Notes under the pieces: model-generated
The model's database searches: none
Seen by the model: the letters and a program-made list of their open reading frames with translations, nothing else
What the model was told of the DNA's origin: nothing
Part shown: positions 10,505 through 21,520 of the stretch, piece by piece
Position numbering within the stretch: the stretch's first letter is position 1
How the letters are laid out: each line of letters starts with the position of its first letter
From: Branchipolynoe longqiensis
Taxonomy: Eukaryota; Annelida; Polychaeta; Phyllodocida; Polynoidae
Reading direction: 5' to 3'
Assembly (NCBI GenBank): GCA_030323885.1
Contig: CM059186.1
Location: forward strand, 29,621,005-29,685,004
Length of the DNA stretch: 64,000 nucleotides
Position numbers and translations under genes: made by a program

Positions 10505-10870
10505 GGGTGGGAGGACTGGAAGGTAGGGAGTGGGGGGGGATAGGGGTCGTGGGTGGGGATGGATGGAAGGAAGGAGGAGTGGAAGGTGGGGATTGGTGGT
10601 GTAGGGGGAGTGGGTGGGGATGGATGGAAGGAAGGAGGGGTGGAAGGTGGGGATTGGTGGGGTTGGGGTCGTGGTGGGAGAAGTAAGGAGGGATGGAAGG
10701 TCGGGAGTGGCAGTGGTATGTGATGGAAGGTGGAGAGGGATGGAAGGTGTGGAGTGGTGGGGGTTGGAGGGTGGAGGATGGAAGGAAGGAGGTGTGGAGT
10801 GGTGGGGGTAGGGGTTGGAGGATGGGGTGTGGAAGGAAGGGGTGATGGAAGGTGGGGTTGGGGGCTGCAG
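10505..10870. repeat. GGATGGAAGGAAGG-type purine array
   Basis: Degenerate units of GGATGGAAGGAAGGAGG mixed with GGTGGGGATTGGTGG. Peptides predicted across it are Gly/Trp/Glu-rich artefacts. Confidence 0.85.
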
Positions 10871-10937
10871 GGGGCGCGGGGCGGGGAGGACGATAGCTAG
10901 TTGTGCAGGGGTGGGAGAGTATGGTTCGGCGAAGACA

Positions 10938-11350
10938 GACGTCCGGGGTGGGCGGGGTGGGCGGGGTGGGGCGGGGCGGGGCGGGCGGGGCGGGCGGGGT
11001 GGGCGGGGGCTGAGGTGGGTAGGGTAGGGTGGTTCACAGGGTGGTTGAGGAGGGTAGGGGTGGGCGGAGAGTGAGAGCAGGGCGGGGCGGGGCGGGCGGG
11101 GCGGGGCGGGTTTGGGGCGGGGTGGGATGGGGTGGGGCGGGGCGGTATGGGGCGGCCGGGCGTTGAGGAATGATGGGGTGGGTGGAGAGTGAGGCGGGGG
11201 TGGCGGAGGTGACGAGAGTAAAGGCGGGCAGGGAGTGTGACGGGACGGGGCGGCGGGGAGTGGGGCGAGTCGGGGCGGGTCGGGACGGAGAGGCAGGGGG
11301 AGGGTGCAGGGTGGGAGGGTGATGGGTTGGATAAGAGGGGAGGGGGGGGG
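10938..11350. repeat. GGGGCGGGGCGGGC GC-rich array
   Basis: Degenerate GGGCGGGGC repeats with interspersed GGTGGG blocks; strongly G-skewed on the plus strand. No gene. Confidence 0.85.
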
Positions 11351-11404
11351 GACGTCGGAGAGAGGTGAGAGGTCCGAGTAATGAGGATCTTCCCTGACCT
11401 GAAA

Positions 11405-11422
11405 CGCCACCAGGGGGCGTGG
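11405..11422 (+). promoter_or_regulatory. CTCF-like motif
   Basis: CGCCACCAGGGGGCGTGG agrees at every core position with the CCACNAGGGGGC consensus known for bilaterian CTCF. It lies in a small unrepeated island (about 11380-11560) between GC-rich arrays. Occupancy cannot be inferred from sequence. Confidence 0.45.
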
Positions 11423-11663
11423 CCGGGCCCGGCGCCTTTCTGCACCAATAACCGCCCAGCCCCGGAGGCAATGTGGCAGTCTTTGCCTCAATAAAGATGG
11501 GACTCGGCGCAGCCTGGCATCCTCCGCCCTAATGCTATTCGCTATGGAGGGCGCAATGCTGGGGGTATTACCGAGGCCTTACCCTACACGTGTGCACGCG
11601 TTAGTGTGTGTGCGTGTTCTTCTAATTAAATATTCCACATTGCTGGGTTCAGAGAAGGGGGCG

Positions 11664-11975
11664 GTTTGTTTGTTTGTTTGTTTGTTGTTTTACGTCCTAG
11701 CAAGATCTAAGGTCATATCAGGACGGGTAGCAACTTGTCACAGTCCGCACTCATGGCGACTTTATAGTGCTGCCCCACTGGAAGACCAGGCCACCAGCAC
11801 CATGACCTGATATCCCATCCTGACACTGAGCCAACCAGTCCTTGCCCTATCCTAATAATGCCGAACGCCAGGCTAGGAAGTGACAAGTATCAATTTTTAA
11901 GTCATTGGTTTGACTCGAGCAGGTTTCGAACCCACGACCCCACGATCTACCAACACGGGAGACGGACGCTCTAAC
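11664..11975 (-). mobile_element. SINE-A, near full length
   Basis: Starts with a (GTTT)n run, then the tail and whole body. The head carries an intact B box (inverse of GGTTCGAAACC) and ends near CTCTAACGGTGAG. A (TGG)n run follows directly. Confidence 0.85.
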
Positions 11976-12011
11976 GGTGAGTGGTGGTGGTGGTGGTGGT
12001 GAGTGGTGGGT

Positions 12012-12053
<42 letters not shown>
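11976..12053. repeat. (TGG)n followed by a 42-G homopolymer
   Basis: A short TGG repeat leads into 42 consecutive Gs at 12012-12053. The true length is uncertain because such runs are poorly sequenced. Confidence 0.85.
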
Positions 12054-12054
<1 letters not shown>

Positions 12055-12400
12055 GTGTTACTGCAGCCTTAATCAGCTCTATATATGAATGTATGAGTAT
12101 TCTTCTAATTAAGTATTCATACATAATATATATATAGAATATATCTAAAGCTAGATAAACATCTGTGTAGTAGCGAGCTGAGTGCAAGCGTGAATGAACG
12201 ATAGCGGCGACGGCGTCGGAGTAGCGGAGCAAAAATGCTAGCTCCGCAGCGAATATCATAGGACATCGAAATAAATAATGACAAATAATAAAATAAAGGA
12301 GGTAGAAAGAAACCCGCCTATTTATATATATATAATAAATTATATTTTCATATATATTTATCCTGTTAAATATTCTAATAATATTACTGTTTTTCGTATT
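12054..12400. other. AT-rich unclassified spacer
   Basis: Contains ATATAT tracts and isolated CTTCTAATTAAGTATTCATA elements related to the array that follows. No gene. Confidence 0.5.
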
Positions 12401-12640
12401 AAGTGTTCATATATATATATTTGAGAGTTTTCCAATTAAATATTCATATATATGAGTGTCTTCCAGTTAAATATTCATATATATGAGTGTCTTCCAGTTA
12501 AATATTCATATATACCAGTGTGTTCCAGCCACATATTAATATATATGAGTGTTTTCCTGTTAAATATTCATATATATGAGTGTTTTCCAGTTAAATATTC
12601 TTATATGTGAGTGTTCTTCCAATAAAATATTCATATTCAG
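12401..12640. repeat. 31-bp AT-rich repeat array
   Basis: Seven or so units of ATATATGAGTGTNTTCCAGT plus TAAATATTCAT. Related copies recur at 13235-13345 and 13555-13620, and in inverse orientation at 13375-13400. Confidence 0.85.
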
Positions 12641-13230
12641 TTCTCCCCCACCCCGTTTTATTTGTTGCTGTTCTTCATTATTTCCAGCCGACCATATACA
12701 ATGACAGAGACAGTCAAAATACAAATGTAAAATGTAAGACCAAAATGCACTGGGATTGATCCAACTTCTTAACTGGTCACAGCTGGTCCAGTGTATTGCT
12801 AACAACTCCATACCAATAACATCATTCATAAACTCACAAAACTAACTCCAGTAGAGTTAAACTAGAATATTTCTAACAAACTGAGATGTATATACCGCAT
12901 GCCTAACTCCAACTGAACATTAAAACTTAGTACACCTTTACCAAATGAATACAAGATAACTTCTGTTTACATTCTAAATATCATGTAAATACTCACATTG
13001 ATCTGATTAATATTGCTCTAGTTATATGACATTAGCATCGCCATATTGCTATGGAACTTCATTGTGTTCTATGCTGCAAATAGTGTATTCAACAGTTATT
13101 GTATGCCTAACTCTATATACCTTTTTGTGTAAATAACCCTGAATTGAAAGAAATGGATGGAAAACCAGTGCTTCGGCACTGACAGAAGACTCATTCAGCA
13201 GAATATACATATTTACGACAACGACAACAA
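12641..13230. other. Unclassified spacer with a UUCG-type hairpin
   Basis: Mostly unique AT-rich sequence. At 13166-13181 there is a perfect 6-bp stem closing a TTCG tetraloop (CAGTGCTTCGGCACTG). Such a short hairpin may be chance or the remnant of a retroelement end. No open frame of note. Confidence 0.4.
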
Positions 13231-13234
13231 AATA

Positions 13235-13400
13235 TGAGTTTTTTTCCCAATTAGATATTCATATATATGGGTGGTTTCCAATTAAATATCCATATATAGA
13301 TGAGTGTTTTCCAATTAAATATTCGCATATATGAGTGTTCTTCCATTTAAATATGAATATATAATATGATAATATTGAATTGGAAGAACACTCATATATA
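13235..13400. repeat. 31-bp AT-rich repeat array, second block with inverted copy
   Basis: Further units of the 12401 family. The last ones (about 13330-13400) form an inverted pair around a short AT core, so this part can fold back. Confidence 0.75.
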
Positions 13401-13660
13401 TTACTTCCGACCGAGTGGCGAAGCAGCCCCCACCCCCCCGAGGTGGGGAGGGGGCGAGGTGCATGCTGGGAGCCCACCCTCCCCCCACCCCATGAGAGGG
13501 GGGAAGGAACCACTACAGAGTTCTTTACCTGCGATAAAGGGTTTATCACTATCCATATATGAGTGTTCTTCCAATTTAATATTCATATATATATGAGTGT
13601 TCTTTCAATTAAATATCATATTAGAGCAAAATGCCTGGGCTTTCATTTGGCCCATATGAC

Positions 13661-13757
13661 TGCTGGAGTCTGGACTAGTCATCTGCTCCTGCAGCCTAGT
13701 CAACCTCAGCTCCGATCGTGGCGCCGCCACCCACTCCACACTGTAACTGCCACCTAC
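13661..13757. repeat. ~97-bp dispersed repeat, copy 1
   Basis: Shares GGAGTCTGG, CAACCTCAGCTCCGA and CACACTGTAACNGCCAC, in order and spacing, with 28211-28308. Neither copy keeps a common intact reading frame. Origin unknown. Confidence 0.65.
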
Positions 13758-13933
13758 ATGTTCTTCCAATTAAATAAGTATTCCGCATCAGGTTGACTAT
13801 CGCGTAATATAGCATGGCTGTCTTGGTCTCTCAGCAGGGACACCCAGCGAGCATTCAGTGGCAATGCCTCTGTGGGGTTTTTCTTGATTGTTTTGGTGTG
13901 GGGGGTGGGGGGGTTGAGCCAGGGTGGCTGGTG

Positions 13934-14406
13934 CCGGTGTCGCAGTTTCAGCGCCCGGTCAGTTTCCACCGCCTGTATAGATTCAAACTCAAGGCATTGT
14001 CAATGGTCGTGAGCAATCTTCATACAGAAAATACAGAAAAGTGAAATATCTCTAAAACTACACCACCTATTAACAAATCGCTTGGTACACATATAGAAAA
14101 CATCTTTACCAAAAAGACTGTATTAAATTTATATGGTTAGGGTTCTTGATTTGTATTAATTTTGAATAAAACTAAGGTTTTGTACTGCGCGTACCGTCAA
14201 ACTCAAGGCATTGTCAATGGTCGCTAGCAATCTTCATACAGAAAATACAGGAAAAGTGATATATCTCTAAAACCAGACCACCTAGAAACAAATCGCTTTG
14301 TACACATGTAGAAAACATCTTTACCAAAAACATTATATTAAATTTATGAGGTTAGTGATGATGATGTTAGATTTTGACTGACTGGGCGCTGAAACTGCGA
14401 CACCGG
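13934..14406. mobile_element. Foldback element with TIR CCGGTGTCGCAGTTTCAGCG
   Basis: Inverted ends of ~30 bp with one mismatch lie at 13934-13964 and 14376-14406. Inside are two direct copies of ~160 bp beginning TCAAACTCAAGG at 13983 and 14197. No coding capacity. No clear target duplication is visible, so the superfamily is unassigned. Confidence 0.7.
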
Positions 14407-14599
14407 TCCGGTTCCACGCGCATGCGCCTCATGCACAATCTGCAGGCGGTGGTGCTCGGCGCATCTCCGACCACATCAGGTCCAAGGCTGACGGTGTAGC
14501 GACGGTGTAACCGGCCGTGTGCATGAATGGACGGACGGACAACTGCTGGAGAGGTTGATCGCGTACAAACACTTCCGCCAGGAAGTGCCGGTGTATGCA

Positions 14600-15000
14600 T
14601 ACATCTATAATGTGGCACCCCATCATAGAGCTTCCCATTTCCCCCCTCCACTCCACCCCAACCCCTCCCCTACCTACCCACCCACCTCGGCCCACCCCAG
14701 CCCGCCCGCTCTACTGCTGCTACGCCCTGCCCATGCCCCTAACCCTCCCTCCCCCACCGAATCTCTCCTCCCTACTTCCCGTCTCACCACTACCCCTACT
14801 ACTCCTCCTTCCGCGCACCCCCCACCCTCACTCCCACCTCCCTTCAAATCCTGATCCATCCATCACTTCCCCGGCCGGGCCGCCCTTCCACGTCATCCCC
14901 CACGTCCCCCTACATCTTCTCTCTCTCCTCCCCGCGGCATCCTCCATCCCCTTTTCTGTCTCCCTTCCGCAACTTATCCACTGCATGCATCCTCCGTTCA
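14600..15000. repeat. C-rich low-complexity tract
   Basis: CCCC/CTCC-rich sequence without a clear unit. Pro-rich frames here are compositional. Confidence 0.6.
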
Positions 15001-15028
15001 GCCGCCCGTCGAACACCTCCCACCCCAC

Positions 15029-15243
15029 GCTGCCCGCCGCCCGCCGCCCGCCGCCCGCCGCCCGCCGCCCGCCGCCCGCCGCCCGCCGCCCGCCGCCCGC
15101 CACTCACCGCCCGCTGCCGGCCACCTGCCACCCGCCACCCGCCACCCGCCACCCGCCACCCGCCACCCGCCGCCCGCCGCCCGCTGCCCGCCACCCGCTG
15201 CCCGCCACCCGCCGCCCGCCGTCCGCTGCCCGCCGCCCGCCGT
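15029..15243. repeat. 7-bp array CCCGCCG/CCCGCCA
   Basis: About 30 heptamer units, first CCCGCCG, then a block of CCCGCCA, then mixed. The period of 7 explains why all three frames stay open. Confidence 0.9.
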
Positions 15244-15484
15244 CCAACCCCACCACCCTATTACATATACCTCGACCCCAGGCTACACGAGCAGAGCCCG
15301 GGTGGTGTGTGTGGGTGTGGGTGTGGGTGTGCTGGACTGCTCCTTCTAGAGGTTACTGTGTGCGCCTGGTGGTGACTTAAGGTGACAGCTAGCCGATGAG
15401 TGGGTTCAGGCACAGATTGGTTGCCACGGAGACAGATCCAGGTGAGAGAAGGAGGAGGTTCCACCCTCCCAAACACTAATCAAC

Positions 15485-18115
15485 CCAGCCAACTGCAGCG
15501 GCCTTCCCACTCCCAACCACTGTGTCTTAAAGGTCATCTAACACCTCCGGCCTTCCCACTCCCAACCATCGTCTCTTAAAGGTCATCTAACATCCACAGC
15601 CTTCCCACACCCAACCATCGTCTCTTAAAGGTCATCTAACACCTCCAGCCTTCCCACACCCAACCATCGTCTCTTAAAGGTTAGCTAACACCTCCGGCCT
15701 TCCCACTCCCAACCATTCTCTTAAAAGTCATCTAACACCTCCAGCCTTCCCACACCCAACCATCGTCTCTTAAAGGTTAGCTAACACCTCCGGCCTTCCC
15801 ACTCCCAACCATCGTCTCTTAAAGGTCATCTAACATCCACAGCCTTCCCACTCCCAACGATCGTCTCTTAAAGTTTATCTAACACCCCCGGCCTTCCCAC
15901 TGCCAACCATCGTCTCTTAAAGGTCATCTAACACCCCCGGCCTTCTCACTCCCAACCATCGTCTCTTAAAGGTCATCTAACACCTCCAGCCTTCCCACAC
16001 CCAACCATCGTCTCTTAAAGGTTAGCTAACACCTCCGGCCTTCCCACTCCCAACCATCGTCTCTTAAAGGTTAGCTAACACCTCCGGCCTTCCCACTCCC
16101 AACCATTCTCTTAAAGGTCATCTAACACCTCCGGCCTTCCCACTCCCAACCATCGTCTCTTAAAGGTCATCTAACACCTCCGGCCTTCCCACTCCCAACC
16201 ATCGTCTCTTAAAGGTCATCTAACACCTCCGGCCTTCCCACTCCCAACCATCGTCTCTTAAAGGTCATCTAACACCCCCGGCCTTCTCACTCCCAACCAT
16301 CGTCTCTTAAAGGTCATCTAACACCTCCAGCCTTCCCACACCCAACCATCGTCTCTTAAAGGTTATCTAACACCTCCGGCCTTCCCACTCCCAACCATCG
16401 TCTCTTAAAGGTTATCTAACACCTCCGGCCTTCCCACTCCCAACCATTCTCTTAAAGGTCATCTAACACCTCCGGCCTTCCCACTCCCAACCATCGTCTC
16501 TTAAAGGTCATCTAACACCTCCAGCCTTCCCACTCCCAACCATCGTCTCTTAAAGGTCATCTAACACCTCCGGCCTTCCCACTCCCAACCATCGTCTCTT
16601 AAAGGTTATCTAACACCTCCGGCCTTCCCACTCCCAACCATCGTCTCTTAAAGGTCATCTAACACCTCCGGCCTTCCCACACCCAACCATCGTCTCTTAA
16701 AGGTCATCTAACACCTCTCAGCCTTTCCACAACTCCACCCACCATCGTCTCTTAAAGGTCATCTAACACCTCCGGCCTTCCACTCCAACCATCGTCTCTT
16801 AAAGGTTATCTAACACCTCCGGCTCTCTCCACACGTCTCCTAACCACTCGTCCCTCATTAAAGGGCATCTAACACCTCCGGCCTTCCCACTCCCAACCAT
16901 CGTCTCTTAAAGGTTATCTAACACCTCCGGCCTTCCCACTCCCAACCATCGTCTCTTAAAGGTCATCTAACACCTCTGGCCTTCCCACTCCCAACCATCG
17001 TCTCTTAAAGGTCATCTAACACCTCCGGTCTTCCCACTCCCAACCATCGTCTCTTAAAGGTTACCTAACACCTCCAGCCTTCCCACTCCCAACCATCATC
17101 TCTTACAGGTTATCTAACACCCCCAGCCTTCCCACTCCCAACCATCGTCTCTTAAAGGTCATCTAACACCTCCGGCCTTCCTACTCCCAACCATCATCTC
17201 TTAAAGGTTATCTAACACCCCCAGCCTTCCCACTCCCAACCATCATCTCTTAAAGGTTATCTAACACCCCCAGCCTTCCCACACCCAACCATCATCTCTT
17301 AAAGGTTATCTAACACCCCCAGCCTTCCCACTCCCAACCATCATCTCTTAAAGGTTATCTAACACCCCCAGCCTTCCCACTCCCAACCATCATCTCTTAA
17401 AGGTTATCTAACACCCCCAGCCTTCCCACTCCCAACCATCATCTCTTAAAGGTTATCTAACACCCCCAGCCTTCCCACTCCCAACCATCATCTCTTAAAG
17501 GTTATCTAACACCCCCAGCCTTCCCACTCCCAACCATCATCTCTTAAAGGTTATCTAACACCCCCAGCCTTCCCACTCCCAACCATCGTCTCTTAAAGGT
17601 CATCTAACATCCACAGCCTTCCCACTCCCAACGATCGTCTCTTAAAGATTATCTAACACCTCCAGCCTTCCCACTGCCAACCATCGTCTCTTAAAGATCA
17701 TCTAACACCTCCGGCCTTCCCACACCCAACCATCGTCTCTTAAAGGTCATCTAACACCTCCAGCCTTCCCACACCCACCATCGTCTCTTAAAGGTCATCT
17801 AACACTCCCGGCCTTCCAACACCCAACCATCATCTCTTAAAGGTTATCTAACACCTCCAGCCTTCCCACTCCCAACCATCGTCTCTTAAAGGCCATCTAA
17901 CCCCTCCGGCCTTCCCACTCCCAACCATCGCCTCTTAAAGGTTATCTCACACCCCTGTCTTCCCGCTCACAACCTCCATCTCATAAAAGTCATCTAACAC
18001 CTCCGGCCTTCCCACTCCCAACCATCGCCTCTTAAAGGTTATCTAACATCCCCGGCCTTCCCACTCCCATCCATCCTCTCTTAAAGGTCATCTAACATCC
18101 CCAACCTTCCCAGGT
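15485..18115. repeat. 49-bp satellite, about 53 units
   Basis: Unit: AAGGTCATCTAACACCTCCG, GCCTTCCCACTCCCAACCAT, then CGTCTCTTA. Period 49 bp over 2.6 kb. Most units differ at a few fixed positions (TCATC/TTATC, CTCCGG/CCCCAG, CATCG/CATCA). A block at about 17080-17600 is homogenised for the TTATC/CCCCAG/CATCA variant. Units around 16720-16860 contain clustered small indels. Confidence 0.95.
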
Positions 18116-19140
18116 CATTCAACCGCTGCTCCATACCAATGTATGGCTCCATGTTCCACATTATGCAATATAGTTGTCATGGGTACGCTTATTTGAGAAT
18201 GTTCATACCCCAATTGTTGTCGCTCCATGACCCGCTACCGTACCCAATTTCATTATCCTGACAATGAGCCAACCAGTCCTTGACCTTAGCAATATCGCTC
18301 AGTAAACAAGGTTGCGACATGCATCAGCTTGGTAAGACTTTCACAGTGGCCAACGGATGTCATTTCGACATCCAAATTATGACAATTCAAATCGATGACA
18401 TTGATTTGTCCAAGCACTGCGTTGATTCTACCTCAATGATTTCGATGTTTGAATCTATAGTTATATATTAATGTAGAATCGACACAAGCTAACACAGGCT
18501 GGATATGGAGAGGAAGAGAGGCCATCGAAAGGTACGATCAATAAAGAATATTTACTTTTGAGAGTTTAAATATGTGATCAGTATAGATCCAACATTGATT
18601 CGATCACTGTTCAATTTCACCCAATTTCCGAGGTTGTTTCAACGTAATAATCAAATTTGATTTGAGGTAAGGCCAAATATTGAAAACAAATTGGTGATAA
18701 TCCCCGCTTGTGCCTGAAAAATCGCCTGCCTCTGATTTTGTTCTTTTTTTTTAAGTGTTAAAAATGTGTCGAGCTAGCAGCAATTCAACTTTCGTAAACA
18801 CATAATTTGTACAACATAGTATGATAGTTACATATTACATCTAGGTCAAATAACAGACAAATTTAAAATCAAAATCAAAACTGCCCGCCCAACCCTGATT
18901 TGTGTGATCAAAAGGACGATCACCAACTTTTTTCTTTTTATTTGTCCTAATGTCGGCCCGTATGTGCACAACTGGAGTGGCTTGATTGACACAGCTGAGA
19001 ATATCGAAGCTCACGACCTGCCGCATGGGGAGCAGGATCCGTATCTACTCAGCCATGACACCTTATGGTCTGTCTAATCCATATTCAGTATGAAGGGTAA
19101 AAAAAAGAAATAGCGAAGTGAGGAGACGCCCAGTCAAAGG
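18116..19140. other. AT-rich unclassified sequence
   Basis: No gene recognised. A SINE-A body fragment (ATTATCCTGACAATGAGCC and onward) sits at about 18247-18287. Short frames of about 60 codons lack any supporting context. Confidence 0.5.
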
Positions 19141-19215
19141 CCGGAAGTAAGTCCGCAAACGATGAGGGCGAGACGCCGGAAGTGAGGTATGCTGGGAGCC
19201 AGTGAGTGTATATAG
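19141..19215 (+). promoter_or_regulatory. Candidate promoter: two ETS sites and a TATA-like box
   Basis: CCGGAAGT occurs at 19141-19148 and again at 19176-19183 in the same orientation, and TATATAG at 19209-19215. Tandem ETS sites close to a TATA-like box resemble animal promoters, but no transcribed exon is identifiable downstream before the SINE at 19291. Chance is a real alternative. Confidence 0.25.
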
Positions 19216-19290
19216 ACGGTGGCGCCACCCGGCGGGTTTTACCGCGATGTGTCTACACAGTATGCAAGTTACACATAGCTAGCTGTATGA

Positions 19291-19622
19291 TTGGTTGTTT
19301 TTTGGAGTCTTACGTCATGGCAACATCTAAGGTCATATCAGGATGGGTACCAACTTGTGACAGTGTGCGCTCATGGCAATTTTATAGTGCTGCCCCACTG
19401 GGAGACCAGGCTGCCAGCACCATGACCCAATATCCCACTTAGTCACATTAACCAGTCCTTGTCCTATCCTAATAATGCCGAGCAACTGGGTAGGAAGCGA
19501 CAAGTATCAATTTTTAAGTCATTCGTTTGACTTGACCAGGGTTCGAAGCAGTGGGTTCGAATCCCACGATCTACCAAAGCGGCAGACGGACGCTCCACAC
19601 ACTCGGTCATCCCATCTGGTCA
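19291..19622 (-). mobile_element. SINE-A, near full length
   Basis: Whole body plus head. It ends at CGGTCATCCCATCTGGTC, the inverse of the family's 5' terminus GACCAGATGGGATGACCG. The B box region is duplicated or rearranged (TTCGAAGCAGTGGGTTCGAA). Confidence 0.85.
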
Positions 19623-19710
19623 TGGTGGGGATTGGATGAAAGGGGGGGAAGGCGGAAATCAACACCTAATGGATATATTTACACATCATGCAAGTAACAC
19701 ACATCGGTAG

Positions 19711-20015
19711 TGGGAAGTAGCTCAGGCGGTAGAGTGTCCACCTGTGAAGGTGTTGGTCATCCTATCGATCCTGCTCAGTTGACCCATTTGCAGTTTGGGC
19801 TATTTTCTGTTCCAACCAGTGGTCCACAACTGGTTCATCAAAGTTGTGTCCTGTCTGTGCGAAAGTGTATATAAAAGACCTCTTGCTGCTTATCGTCAAG
19901 AGTAGCTTATGTGGTGGCAGCCTCCAAAGAAATATGTCAGAATGACCATATGTTTGACGTCTAATAGCCGATAATACGAAAATGAATGCGCTCTAGATGT
20001 GTGACAATAGCAAAA
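19711..20015 (+). mobile_element. tRNA-derived SINE of a molluscan type
   Basis: Pol III A box TAGCTCAGGCGG and a weak B box (ATCGATCCTGC) are followed by a body with the landmarks GTGGTCCACAACTGG, TATATAAAAGACCTCTTGCT, AAATATGTCAGAATGACC, TTTGACGTCTAATAGCCGAT and GCGCTCTAG. From memory this order of blocks is that of a widespread gastropod/molluscan SINE, whose consensus ends near a CGTTAAAC tail; here the tail is lost. It is the best taxonomic marker in the window. Confidence 0.8.
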
Positions 20016-20224
20016 CTATCCCTCATAGGCATGGCCTCTTTCATGGCTTCAATTAATGGGCAATGTGCAAAATTGTTCCATGGTCATGTATGTTGGTGTA
20101 TTCATTGATTAGTCGGCGGACATTTGACTCAAAAAGTGAAATAGCCTTTTTATAACTCGTAAACTTGCATGGGAACATGGATTATTATTTGGAAGGTTTT
20201 CACTTCCGGTTTCCATGTCAAAAC

Positions 20225-20345
20225 AGTGACACATAGGTGTATGCTTTCTACTACCTAGCCTACTTTGTGCATTACGAGGATAGGGCAAGGAGCAGTGGAA
20301 TGAGGAAGACCAATTGTCCGCAATTGAAATTGTCCTTGCTAATTC
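20225..20345 (+). repeat. Dispersed repeat, SINE-like, copy 1
   Basis: Shares CTACTACCTAGCCT, GGATAGGGCAAGGAGCAGTG and CCAATTGTCCGCAATTGAAA, in order, with 48280-48375. The GGATAGGGCAAGGA block also resembles the SINE-A body, so this may be a diverged relative with a different tail. Confidence 0.6.
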
Positions 20346-20353
20346 AATGAATA

Positions 20354-20394
<41 letters not shown>

Positions 20395-20396
<2 letters not shown>

Positions 20397-21358
20397 GTCG
20401 TTCTCAGAAGTTGTGTACCAATAGTGTGACATCAGTACCAGAAAATCAAAATGCTGCCAAAGTCCTATAAGCAAGTTTCCTCAATTTGTATGTCCTTTTG
20501 CATCTGAATAATTGAAAATAAACATATTCTGGCATTTTTAAGTAGGTCAAATGATGCTCACACCCAATAAATAGCAGTGTAGCATGGAAACCAATCTGAC
20601 TCCAAAATCAAATATTTTCCACACAAAACTTGACATTTTTAGGAAATTTCACATGCCACTTGCTTTATAAACAGTAGTAATAATAATTTGAAACCTCATT
20701 GCTATGGTTTTGTCTTATTTGTGAATATTAAAGAGAAAAGCAAGAAAATATTAGCAGAGTAACAGATTAGCAGAGTAACAAAGTGGAAACAACAATTTTA
20801 CACAAATGTTCGGCTCAAATTTCAATGTTTAGGGGCAATTTCAGGATTTATCTTTTACTATACCATAACTGGGTCCATGCACAGTGTCAAATGGTGAAAA
20901 TAGTTCCTGTACTGTATCTGTACTCAGTGTTTGATACAGAGTTTCATACTACTTGCAAGTGGAAACGAAATGTTACAATGTTAATGACTCCAGAAAATGT
21001 TAACTATTTCATAATTTTTTTTAGAAATAAATGTCTTCAACTTAATGAAGACATTGTATATTACCATTTGAAGTGAAATGAGCTGTTGTTCAGAGGTTTT
21101 CATTAAGTTTGTGACACTTTATTTTCAATGCTGTTGACAATGTCACAAATTAGTGATGTAATTTTCTATGTATTTAGCTACATCCATCCCAATAAGATAC
21201 ATAATACACAATATTAACATTTACTTTTGATCTAAACTATCTCCCACATTATTTGGCTAACTGATGAAATCTAAATATTGACACTCCAATAAAGGGTTTC
21301 TTTGAAATATGCATTTCTAGTAGACTACCTTAAGTGGTACACAGTTTCTGAGAACGAC

Positions 21359-21360
<2 letters not shown>
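20395..21360. mobile_element. 966-bp TIR element inside a TA microsatellite
   Basis: Inverted ends GGGTCGTTCTCAGAA, then GTTGTGTACCA on the left and ACTGTGTACCA on the right, joined directly on both sides to (TA)n (20353-20394 and 21361-21389). Insertion into TA repeats suggests TA targeting as in Tc1/mariner, but the flanks make the duplication undefinable. A 97-codon plus-strand frame at 20783-21076 shows no transposase motif. Likely non-autonomous. Confidence 0.7.
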
Positions 21361-21392
<32 letters not shown>

Positions 21393-21520
21393 AGGAGGTC
21401 CTCGGGCGCGAATGACAGTGTTGAACATTTGTACTTAGGAAAGCTGGCGGTGGTGGCGCCAGTGGTCAGGTGGGAGGAGGTACTCAGCACCAAATGGATA
21501 TAACAAATATCAGTAATAAT

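Noticed and set aside
15485..18115. CRISPR-like regularly spaced repeats
   Set aside because: The whole 49-bp unit is repeated with no unique spacers, in a eukaryotic context; it is a satellite.
18280..18471. 63-codon frame in AT-rich DNA
   Set aside because: Begins within a SINE-A body fragment and has no similarity or context.
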